Origin: Lentisphaerota bacterium
GTDB taxonomy: Bacteria > Verrucomicrobiota > Kiritimatiellia > JAAZAB01
Direction: 5' to 3'
Length of the DNA: 6,191 nucleotides
NCBI GenBank assembly: GCA_016199105.1
Contig: JACQHI010000050.1
Span: 1-6,191, forward strand
Positions 1 through 4,992 of this stretch are shown piece by piece; position 1 is the first letter of the stretch, and each line of letters opens with the position of its first letter. The notes beneath the pieces were generated by a model. It did no database searches. It was not told where the DNA came from and was given only the letters and a program-made list of their open reading frames with translations. The position numbers and the translations under genes were made by a program.

Positions 1-11
1 CCGACTGGTAG

Positions 12-30
12 AGCCGGTTTTATACCGGCT
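12..30. repeat. Short perfect inverted repeat, 7-bp stem
   Basis: AGCCGGT (12-18) and ACCGGCT (24-30) pair perfectly around a 5-nt TTTAT loop. It lies downstream of cbiM on the minus strand, but no T-run follows it in either direction, so it is not a clear intrinsic terminator. The preceding GGTAGAGC resembles a tRNA D-arm, but no T-arm or acceptor stem follows. The function is unknown. Confidence 0.45.
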
Positions 31-55
31 ATGGTCTATTTTCCAGCCATTAAAT

Positions 56-74
56 CCCGCCCGCCGCGGGCGGG
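56..74. repeat. GC-only palindrome, 8-bp stem
   Basis: CCCGCCCG (56-63) pairs with CGGGCGGG (67-74) around a 3-nt loop. It lies 57 nt or more past the cbiM stop codon. Read on the minus strand it is followed by ATTTAATGG, which is only weakly T-rich. It could slow RNA polymerase or protect the cbiM 3' end, or it could be a REP-like dispersed palindrome. Copies elsewhere in the genome would decide. Confidence 0.4.
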
Positions 75-89
75 CAAACTTGCTCACAT

Positions 90-150
90 GGTAAAGATTA
101 CGGAGCGGCGGTCCCCCCTTCGTCTTTACCTTAATCTTTCCCCTTCGTCT
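90..150. repeat. cbiM 3' stem-loop and direct repeats of the CCTTCGTC/TTAATCTT family
   Basis: GGTAAAGA (90-97) is complementary to TCTTTACC (123-130), an 8-bp stem that starts at the base after the cbiM stop codon when read on the minus strand. CCCCTTCGTCT occurs twice, at 115-125 and 140-150, 25 nt apart. Related sequence (TTAATCTTT, then CCTTCGTC, then a CGCG-GGGG tail) recurs on the minus strand at 3491-3455. These are therefore probably copies of one dispersed intergenic repeat, and one copy overlaps the last codons of cbiM. No U-tract makes this a standard terminator. Confidence 0.4.
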
Positions 151-1264
151 CTCTGGCGCGCGGGGACACGTCCGCTTCATTCCCGCCAAAGAGGAGATGC
201 CAGCAGCGGCCGATGATGAAACCGCACACGCCGCCGGCGCCCAACAGGAGGCAGTTCCAGACGTCGCCCATGGCTTCCGTGTCGAGGTAAGGCGCGCGTG
301 AGGGGCGTCCGGCATTTTCCGCCAGCCGTTCGTTGACGGCCTCGTCCATGCCGGACATTCCGGCGGGTTTCGCGGGTTCGGATAATGGCGGGGCCGTCGC
401 AGCGACGCTCGCAGACGGCCCGGTTCCGGCAGCGGCCGGCCGTTCCGCCCAGCCATTGTTTATCTTAACTTGGGCGTTGGGCGTTGGGGTCATAATGCAA
501 ATGCTTGGTTCCGCCAGGGAAGGCCCCGCCATGGCCAGCCAGGCCAGCGCGGCCAACAACAAAAGAGCCGGGACAGCCGGACGAACCGTCTTTTCCCCGC
601 CGATCACGCTTAGCGACACGAGAATGCCCGGTCTTTGCTGGTAAATGTAATGTAAGGCCAGTCCCGTGATGACCATTTCCCCGAGCGCCAGCGGGCCCTG
701 GATCGGCAGATAGGCGGCATAGATGGCCGTCAGATATCCGGTGAAGGTGAATTGAGGCGTGGGAGCGCGGGTCAAGGCGGCGGACAGACTGAGCCCCGCC
801 ACCATGTAGGTGAGCACGTCGCCGATGAGTCCCCCGAGCGCGCCGGCCAGCCAGAGCGGACAGCCCGCGCGCCGGGCGAGCCGGAACGTCAGCCACCCGC
901 CGAAAGCGCCGCCGACCCCGAGTGTGACGACATTCGCGCCCCACGTCGAGAATCCCCCGTGCGCAAAGAACGCCGCCTGCAGAAGGAGCGACAGCCCCGT
1001 GAGCGCGATCCCGATCCAGGGCCCGAGAAGAATGCCCGCCAGCGGCGAGCCACACGGGTGCGAGCAGGTTCCGGCAAACGACGGGAGCGGGATGAGCGAG
1101 ACAAAGAAAATAAAGGCCCCGCCCATGCCGAGCAGCGGTTTCTTCTCGGGGCTCGCCTGCGCGAATCGGCGCATGCCGCGGGCGCCTCCGGCCATCAGAC
1201 AGAGAGCGGCTGTCGTATAAATTGCGGCCGGCAAGCCGGTGATGATCCCTTCGGAAATATGCAT
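131..1264 (-). CDS. cbiM: CbiM-type cobalt ECF transporter substrate-binding membrane protein with C-terminal CbiN/PDGLE-like extension
   Basis: This is the integral-membrane S-component of an energy-coupling-factor importer; in characterised CbiM/NikM proteins it binds Co2+ or Ni2+ before transport by CbiQ and CbiO. The protein has 377 residues. The start is fixed by the diagnostic MHISEG N-terminus: in NikM/CbiM structures the free amino end of Met1, His2 and a later His coordinate the metal, so an upstream start would abolish binding. Other landmarks are FAGTCSHPCGSPLAGILLGPW at about 63-83 (candidate ligand His69), LLLQAAFFAHGG at 93-104, GANVVTLG at 109-116, and PIQGPLALGEMVITG at 187-201, with hydrophobic segments up to about residue 210. 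A further membrane segment (230-247), a Pro/Ala/Ser-rich loop, a MDEAVNERLAENAG stretch near 306-319 and a last membrane segment (about 335-358) repeat the CbiN/PDGLE topology, suggesting a CbiM-CbiN-like fusion. The Shine-Dalgarno (GAGTGG, 1276-1271) is weak. Expression is preceded by a cobalamin riboswitch. cbiQ and cbiO are not in the window. Confidence 0.93.
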   Translation of the reverse strand: MHISEGIITGLPAAIYTTAALCLMAGGARGMRRFAQASPEKKPLLGMGGAFIFFVSLIPLPSFAGTCSHPCGSPLAGILLGPWIGIALTGLSLLLQAAFFAHGGFSTWGANVVTLGVGGAFGGWLTFRLARRAGCPLWLAGALGGLIGDVLTYMVAGLSLSAALTRAPTPQFTFTGYLTAIYAAYLPIQGPLALGEMVITGLALHYIYQQRPGILVSLSVIGGEKTVRPAVPALLLLAALAWLAMAGPSLAEPSICIMTPTPNAQVKINNGWAERPAAAGTGPSASVAATAPPLSEPAKPAGMSGMDEAVNERLAENAGRPSRAPYLDTEAMGDVWNCLLLGAGGVCGFIIGRCWHLLFGGNEADVSPRARETKGKD

Positions 1265-1280
1265 AGTATACCACTCAAAC

Positions 1281-1318
1281 AAAAAAGCCTTCGATTCCCG
1301 GGAAGGGCGATCGAAGGC
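1281..1318 (-). terminator. Intrinsic terminator of the cobalamin riboswitch, just before cbiM
   Basis: On the minus strand GCCTTCGAT (1318-1310) pairs perfectly over 9 bp with ATCGAAGGC (1295-1287). The loop is 14 nt and TTTTTT (1286-1281) follows at once. It ends only 16 nt before the cbiM ATG and lies downstream of the B12 aptamer, the expected place for a transcriptional off-switch. When B12 is bound, transcription should stop here before cbiM. The 5' arm can alternatively pair with 1393-1383 (see the leader hairpin entry). Confidence 0.85.
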
Positions 1319-1368
1319 CATGGACAACGGACGTTCAAGCCTCATCCTCCCCACCTGCGAAAGAGCGA

Positions 1369-1393
1369 AAGGCGGAAATCCCGCCTTCCCGAT
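1369..1393 (-). promoter_or_regulatory. Candidate anti-antiterminator hairpin and antiterminator strand of the riboswitch
   Basis: AAGGCGG (1387-1381) pairs with CCGCCTT (1375-1369) around a 5-nt loop, just 3' of the aptamer P1 stem. The overlapping stretch ATCG-GG-AAGGC (1393-1383) is complementary, with a 2-nt bulge, to GCCTTCGAT, the 5' arm of the terminator at 1318-1310. The two pairings use the same AAGGC bases and exclude each other. This fits a three-state switch: hairpin formed gives terminator (off), long-range pairing gives antiterminator (on). The complementarity is visible; the switching model is inferred. By itself the hairpin has too weak a U-tract to terminate. Confidence 0.55.
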
Positions 1394-1396
1394 GAG

Positions 1397-1604
1397 CGTG
1401 AAAAGGAACGTCTTCTGACTTCCGGCCTCAGCCTACCGCCCCACCTTCCCCCTCGACCAATCGCCTGCGGCGATCCAGTCTCGGAGTGGCTGCTGGGGTT
1501 TCGTCACATCATCCCGAACTGTTTCCGCGCTCGGGACGACGCGATAGCCGGTAACAGCGGCGCTACCGTGTCCGATTTTCACGGACTTCCGTTTTCTTTC
1601 CACG
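1397..1604 (-). ncRNA. Cobalamin (B12) riboswitch aptamer
   Basis: The leader of cbiM holds the conserved blocks of the cobalamin riboswitch in order on the minus strand: GTGAAAATC (1582-1574), ACGGTAGCGCCGCTGTTAC (1569-1551), AGCCACT (1491-1485), then a GGGGAAGG segment and the B12 box GGAAGTCAGAAGAC (1423-1410). P1 is CGTGGAAAG (1604-1596) with CTTTTCACG (1405-1397), 9 pairs including one G-U. The aptamer is about 208 nt. Characterised members bind adenosyl- or methylcobalamin and repress B12 synthesis or cobalt uptake. With a cobalt transporter downstream and a terminator before its start codon, the expected outcome is transcriptional repression when B12 is abundant. Ligand subclass was not determined. 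Confidence 0.93.
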
Positions 1605-1632
1605 GTTCATGATGTTTCAAAGAACTGCGGCG

Positions 1633-1661
1633 AGTCTCTCCCACCGCCCTTGCAAGGTCAA
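1633..1661 (-). promoter_or_regulatory. Possible sigma-70-type promoter for the riboswitch-cbiM transcript
   Basis: TTGACC (1661-1656), one mismatch from the -35 consensus, is followed after exactly 17 nt by GAGACT (1638-1633), a poor -10 with three of six matches. It would start RNA about 20 nt before P1 of the aptamer. Placement is right but the -10 is weak. Confidence 0.3.
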
Positions 1662-1990
1662 GAGGAAAAATTGCCCGTAATGCGACAATTCGTCCATTAT
1701 TTGTCTTTCATTCTCGGCGGCTGGACTACGCATTATTTCCTTGCCAAAAGAGAACAAAAACACCTATTGTTTCCGCATGGATAAGGAAACCCTGAAATAC
1801 GTTCTATCCACGAACACACCACGCGCAAACCACCGTCCGGAATCCGGGTGACCGACGCCTGGCGCTATCTGCTGGCAAGCGCAAGGGCGTCCGATTTCTG
1901 ACTGGCGCAGACCGATTTCATGTCAGGCCATCAAAACATTCTTGAATAGCGAGACCTGATCCGGACGATTTTTATTTGTTGATTCCGCTG
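1662..1990. other. Gene-free intergenic stretch
   Basis: I find no convincing gene here. A 24-codon open frame starting MDKETLKYVLSTNTP begins at the ATG near 1775 on the plus strand, and a second short frame ending in DAWRYLLASARASDF follows near 1850-1900. Neither has a clear Shine-Dalgarno or a family I can name. They could be remnants of a decayed gene, but the evidence is thin. The stretch separates two minus-strand transcription units: the URO-D-like gene ends at the terminator to its right and the riboswitch transcript starts near its left edge. Confidence 0.4.
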
Positions 1991-2018
1991 AAAAACCCGC
2001 CCGGTGGGGTCACCGGGC
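1991..2018 (-). terminator. Strong intrinsic terminator after the URO-D-like gene
   Basis: GCCCGGTG (2018-2011) pairs over 8 bp with CACCGGGC (2006-1999) around an ACCC loop, then GGG and TTTTT (1995-1991). It lies 36 nt past the stop codon and should end the hem-region transcript before the cbiM riboswitch. Confidence 0.85.
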
Positions 2019-2054
2019 CTACAACAAGGCACATTTTTCCTCCAATTTTCTTTT

Positions 2055-3248
2055 TTACAGTCCTTCGTCTGCCGCTTGGGGATCGGCGGGGATCAACACG
2101 CCATTCCGATATACGCCAAAGCGTTTGACAGCGGTCATCAGGGCAGCCAGAGTCTCTCGGCGCGAGCCGGGCGGAACCATGCAACCAGAGCCTAAAACAT
2201 ACCCCCCTCTCACCCCGGCGCCCGCGATGCAGCGGCGGGATTCTTCGATGATCTCTTCAGGCGTATTCTCGACGAACGAGAGGGTGTTCACACCGCCCAT
2301 CAGGGCCACGCGATTGCCCGCAATCTCCCGCACCTGGGCACAGGTAAATCCCCCCAGCGGGTCGAGAGGGCCGATGCAATCAAGGCCGGTTTTAATGAGG
2401 TCGTCAATGATCGGGAGGATATTTCCACAGATGTGAGAATAGATGCGGACTCCGGGATGGTAGCGGTGCAACTCGTCACAGACTGCTTTTATGTGAGGGA
2501 AAACAAATTCGCGCCAATGGCGGGGAGAGATCACCGACATGTTGCCAATCGAGTCGTTAAGACGCAGGATGTTGAAACCCAAATCGACACTGAACTTTCC
2601 CCTCTCCGTGGCGTATGCCACGCCTTTTTCCATGAGAGCGTGAACCAGGCGGGGACGATCAAGCAGATCGGTCAGGGCATTCGGAGTGCGCCGCAGGAAG
2701 GCGCAAAAGCAGAGAGTGGCCGAAATACAATCGCCGATGAGGGCGATCCGGTCTCCAGCCATTTTCACGATGGCCCGTTGGCGATCGCCGCATCCGATTT
2801 CTTCATAAAACGACTTGCTCGGGATCGCCATCCTCTGGACGTCGGCAAGGTCATGGATGAAGGGCTCGTCCGAAGTCCAGTACTGCAAAAAGGCCATTTG
2901 GCAAGGATCTTCGAGATGGAAATCGTCGCCGTTGAAGAGCTTCGTGGTAAGCCCGCCCAGCATGTCCACTTCGCCGAGTTTGCGCCCGCTTTCATCCACC
3001 TCAAGGACCATACCCTGCTCTCGCACCACGCGACGCGGGGGGACGTGGAATTGCCGAATCCCGTCCACTCCGACCGCAAGCCCTGCTTCGAGGATGACTC
3101 GCAAAGCTGTGAGTGGATCCTGGATGACGTCGATGAGGCTTGTGCCGGTGATGTGGGCGGCAGAGTCGACAAAGATCTTGGGCACGACGGGGACCCGGTC
3201 GGGGACTCCACCCGAAACAGCCGTGTAAAGTCTCTCGGCAGGTGTCAT
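2055..3248 (-). CDS. Uroporphyrinogen decarboxylase superfamily protein, probably a zinc/corrinoid methyltransferase (MtaA/CmuA-like)
   Basis: A 397-residue protein of the URO-D (TIM-barrel) superfamily. It starts MTPAERLYTAVSGGVPDRVPV, the usual opening of the methyltransferase branch. NDSIGNMSVISPRHWREFVFPHIK (231-254) matches the family pattern D-[DS]-x-G-x(n)-SP-x(3)-F-x(3)-P. His272 and Cys274 in SHICGN plus Cys356 in GSGCMVPP give the H-x-C...C zinc site known from MtaA/MtbA methylcobalamin:coenzyme M methyltransferases. The N-terminal MRQAGR arginine motif of true HemE is absent. It most likely moves a methyl group between a corrinoid and an unidentified acceptor, and is unlikely to make coproporphyrinogen despite its hem neighbours. 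The start was chosen for family fit and a good Shine-Dalgarno (GGGAG, 3260-3256, 7 nt from ATG); longer in-frame starts at 3317 and 3464 run back into intergenic repeats. It follows hemL after 340 nt and is followed by a terminator. Confidence 0.85.
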   Translation of the reverse strand: MTPAERLYTAVSGGVPDRVPVVPKIFVDSAAHITGTSLIDVIQDPLTALRVILEAGLAVGVDGIRQFHVPPRRVVREQGMVLEVDESGRKLGEVDMLGGLTTKLFNGDDFHLEDPCQMAFLQYWTSDEPFIHDLADVQRMAIPSKSFYEEIGCGDRQRAIVKMAGDRIALIGDCISATLCFCAFLRRTPNALTDLLDRPRLVHALMEKGVAYATERGKFSVDLGFNILRLNDSIGNMSVISPRHWREFVFPHIKAVCDELHRYHPGVRIYSHICGNILPIIDDLIKTGLDCIGPLDPLGGFTCAQVREIAGNRVALMGGVNTLSFVENTPEEIIEESRRCIAGAGVRGGYVLGSGCMVPPGSRRETLAALMTAVKRFGVYRNGVLIPADPQAADEGL

Positions 3249-3249
3249 T

Positions 3250-3296
3250 GGGGTACTCCCCCTGGGGTCCGGCCTGCTCGCGTGAAGGCCAGGGGG
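3250..3296 (-). promoter_or_regulatory. Inverted repeat covering the Shine-Dalgarno of the URO-D-like gene
   Basis: On the minus strand CCCCCTGG (3296-3289) is complementary to CCAGGGGG (3265-3258), and GGCC (3290-3287) to GGCC (3274-3271). The GGGGG arm is part of the ribosome-binding site GGGGGAG (3262-3256). A second pairing, GGGG (3261-3258) with CCCC (3253-3250), also involves it. Folding would hide the ribosome-binding site, so translational control is possible. No ligand-binding RNA family is recognised. Confidence 0.4.
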
Positions 3297-3398
3297 TCGG
3301 TCCGATAATTGCAGCATGTTCCGCGATTTTCTTGGCATTTTGAGTGTCCCCGGCAACACAGTTTTATGATGGCGGATTTCTTCCCTCATCTCTCCGCT

Positions 3399-3588
3399 TT
3401 CCGCTCCCCTCTCCCCTACCACCCAACACCTACCACCTTCCGCCAGTTCCCCACCACACCCCACGCGGGCAGGACGAAGGTAAAAGATTAAGAGTCGAGA
3501 TTAAGGCTTCGTATTTCTTTGTCCCACAGCCTACAACCTAAAACCCATAACCTATCCGCTTCCCTCTCTCCGCTCTCTCCTTCCGCCT
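3399..3588 (-). repeat. Array A: degenerate G-rich heptamer repeats with dispersed-repeat core
   Basis: Read on the minus strand this spacer between hemL and the URO-D-like gene is mostly purine-rich 7-nt units. Near 3554-3520 they are AGGTTAT, GGGTTTT, AGGTTGT, AGGCTGT, GGGACAA; near 3440-3392 they are AGGTGGT, AGGTGTT, GGGTGGT, AGGGGAG, AGGGGAG, CGGAAAG, CGGAGAG. Between them (3510-3455) lie TTAATCT units, CCTTCGTC and CGCG-GGGG, matching the repeat at the end of cbiM. The 20 bases at 3529-3548 recur exactly at 5565-5584 in array C, same orientation. No gene or terminator is visible in the spacer; the remaining 3297-3398 is featureless. Confidence 0.7.
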
Positions 3589-4980
3589 CTACCCCATACC
3601 TTTGAGCACGGCGCCGGCGGCTTCGATGTAGCCCTCGATTTCGGCCTTGGTGTGGGCGGCGGAGACGAACGACACCTCGAACTGGGCCGGGGGCAGATAG
3701 AAGCCGCGCTTCAACATGCCGTGGAAGAACGCGGCATACGCCCGGGTATCCGACGCCTTCGCCTCAGCCATGTTCCGGGGCGCCCGGTTCATGAAAAACG
3801 GGGTCATCATGCCGCCCAGTTGAACCGCCGTGAGCGTAACGCCGGCCCGCCGGGCCGCCTCGTTCAGTCCATCGGCCAGGCGCCGGCCCAGCGCGGCCAG
3901 GCGCTCGTAGGGCGGCTCTTTGCGCAGGGTCGCCAGGTTGGCGATTCCCGCCGCCACGGCCAGCGGATTGCCGCTCAGGGTTCCCGCCTGATACACCGGC
4001 CCGAGCGGAGCGAGCTTGTCCATGATGTCCGCGCGGCCGCCAAAGGCGCCGATCGGCAGGCCGCCTCCGATGATTTTGCCCAGGCAGGTCAGGTCCGGAA
4101 CGATGCCGGACTGAACTCCATACGTGGTGGCCGCCAGCCGGAACCCGGAAATAACCTCGTCGAAGATGAGCACGACCCCGCACTGTGCAGTGAGGTTGCG
4201 GAGCGTCCGCAGAAAACCCGGTTCGGGAAGAACCAGTCCCATGTTCCCCGCCACGGGCTCGACAATGACGGCCGCCAGCTCGCTTCCCTGCGCCCGCACG
4301 ATCGTGGCCACGGCCTCCGGATCGTTGAAGGGCGCGACCAGCACCTCGGCGGCGGCGGCCGCCGTCACTCCGGCGGAGGAGCCGATTCCGCCGGTCAGCA
4401 ACCCGCTGCCGGCCGACACGAGCAGGTAATCGGCGTGACCGTGATAGCACCCCTCGAACTTCAGAATCTTGTTCCGGCCCGTGAACCCGCGCGCCAGGCG
4501 GATCGCCGACATGACCGCTTCGGTGCCGGAACTGACCAGCCGGACTTTTTGCAGGGAGGGAATCCGTTCGCGGAGCATTTCCGCGAACACCACCTCGCCG
4601 GGCGTGCTCGCGCCGAAGGAGGTTCCCTTGGCGGCCGCTTTCCGCACGGCTTCGATCACGGCGGGATGGGCATGGCCCAGGAGCAAAGGCCCCCACGACC
4701 CGCAGAAGTCCACCAGGACCCGGCCTTCCACGGTCGTCAAACGCGAGCCCTTGCCGGAGGCCATGAAGACGGGGGTTCCGCCCACGGAACCGAACGCCCG
4801 CACGGGACTGTTGACGCCGCCGGGGATCACCCGGCAAGCGCGGGCGAATAAAGAAGAAGAGGAGGGTTTTGGGTTGTGGGTTTTAGGTTTTGGGCTGCGG
4901 GAGGTGGGTTTTGGGTTGCGGGAGGTGGGTTTTGGGTTATGGGTTTTAGGTTTCAGATTTTTGGTTAATTGTTTTTTCAT
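3589..4980 (-). CDS. hemL: Glutamate-1-semialdehyde 2,1-aminomutase with repeat-encoded N-terminal extension
   Basis: A PLP enzyme that converts glutamate-1-semialdehyde to 5-aminolevulinate, the last step of the C5 route into heme, siroheme and B12. The core starts at LFARACRVIPGGVNSPVRAF (44-63). It carries SGTEAV (151-156), CYHGHADYLL (178-187), DEVISGFR (274-281, Asp to the PLP ring nitrogen), the PLP-binding Lys302 in LGKIIGGGLPIGAFGG, and GTLSGNPL (333-340). The length is 463 residues against about 425-430 usual. The excess is residues 4-43, a Lys/Pro/Ser-rich tail with KPKTHNPKP at 10-18 and again at 31-39 and NPKPTSR twice between, encoded by heptamer array B. The start ATG (4980-4978) has an excellent Shine-Dalgarno, GGAGG (4992-4988), 7 nt away, and overlaps the stop of the preceding gene as ATGA. 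No ATG, GTG or TTG lies in frame between the repeats and the conserved core, so the extension is probably made. The protein is expected in the cytoplasm, feeding HemB. Confidence 0.95.
   Translation of the reverse strand: MKKQLTKNLKPKTHNPKPTSRNPKPTSRSPKPKTHNPKPSSSSLFARACRVIPGGVNSPVRAFGSVGGTPVFMASGKGSRLTTVEGRVLVDFCGSWGPLLLGHAHPAVIEAVRKAAAKGTSFGASTPGEVVFAEMLRERIPSLQKVRLVSSGTEAVMSAIRLARGFTGRNKILKFEGCYHGHADYLLVSAGSGLLTGGIGSSAGVTAAAAAEVLVAPFNDPEAVATIVRAQGSELAAVIVEPVAGNMGLVLPEPGFLRTLRNLTAQCGVVLIFDEVISGFRLAATTYGVQSGIVPDLTCLGKIIGGGLPIGAFGGRADIMDKLAPLGPVYQAGTLSGNPLAVAAGIANLATLRKEPPYERLAALGRRLADGLNEAARRAGVTLTAVQLGGMMTPFFMNRAPRNMAEAKASDTRAYAAFFHGMLKRGFYLPPAQFEVSFVSAAHTKAEIEGYIEAAGAVLKGMG
4864..4968 (+). 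repeat. Array B: telomere-like GGGTTTT heptamer array inside the 5' end of hemL
   Basis: On the plus strand GGG runs start at 4864, 4871, 4878, 4892, 4899, 4906, 4913, 4920, 4927, 4934 and 4941, an exact 7-nt period. The missing steps at 4885 and 4948 are AGG variants. Units include GGGTTTT, GGGTTGT, AGGTTTT, GGGAGGT, GGGTTGC and GGGTTAT, fading to AGATTTT and TGGTTAA. A 21-nt higher-order unit repeats at 4896 and 4917. Since 21 nt equals seven codons, the array stays open in the hemL frame and encodes NPKPTSR-type repeats. The G-rich strand is plus, opposite to arrays A and C. Confidence 0.9.
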
Positions 4981-4992
4981 TTGAATTCCTCC
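4977..4992 (-). promoter_or_regulatory. Shine-Dalgarno and ATGA stop/start overlap coupling the four-helix-bundle gene to hemL
   Basis: GGAGG (4992-4988) lies in the last codons of the four-helix-bundle gene (Met-Glu-Glu-Phe-Lys). The hemL ATG (4980-4978) overlaps its TGA (4979-4977). Such 4-nt overlaps commonly give translational coupling. The site decides the hemL start. Confidence 0.8.

Noticed and set aside
1..50. Possible tRNA (GGTAGAGC D-arm-like word followed by a stem with a 7-nt loop)
   Set aside because: The stem would overlap the D-arm, the implied anticodon would be TTA, and there is no TTCGA T-arm, acceptor stem or CCA end.
752..1612. Long plus-strand open frame opposite cbiM and its riboswitch
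   Set aside because: It is antisense to a clear CbiM and runs across the aptamer; its translation is Arg/Pro/Glu-rich low complexity with no recognisable domain, typical of a shadow in GC-rich DNA.
1775..1910. Small plus-strand gene or pseudogene remnants (MDKETLKYVLSTNTP..., ...DAWRYLLASARASDF)
   Set aside because: They are too short, lack a convincing ribosome-binding site and match no family I can name; mentioned only in the intergenic entry.
2055..3248. True uroporphyrinogen decarboxylase (hemE)
   Set aside because: The N-terminal arginine motif of HemE is missing and an H-x-C...C zinc site of the methyltransferase branch is present.
2433..3308. Plus-strand open frame opposite the URO-D-like gene
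   Set aside because: It lies entirely antisense to a gene with conserved motifs and has no motif of its own.
3652..4851. Plus-strand open frame of 399 codons opposite hemL
   Set aside because: It is antisense to hemL; its composition (His/Arg/Gly-rich) mirrors the HemL codons and no family is recognised.
4864..4968. CRISPR array
   Set aside because: The repeats are 7 nt (21 nt at most for the higher-order unit) with no unique spacers between them, and no cas gene is present.
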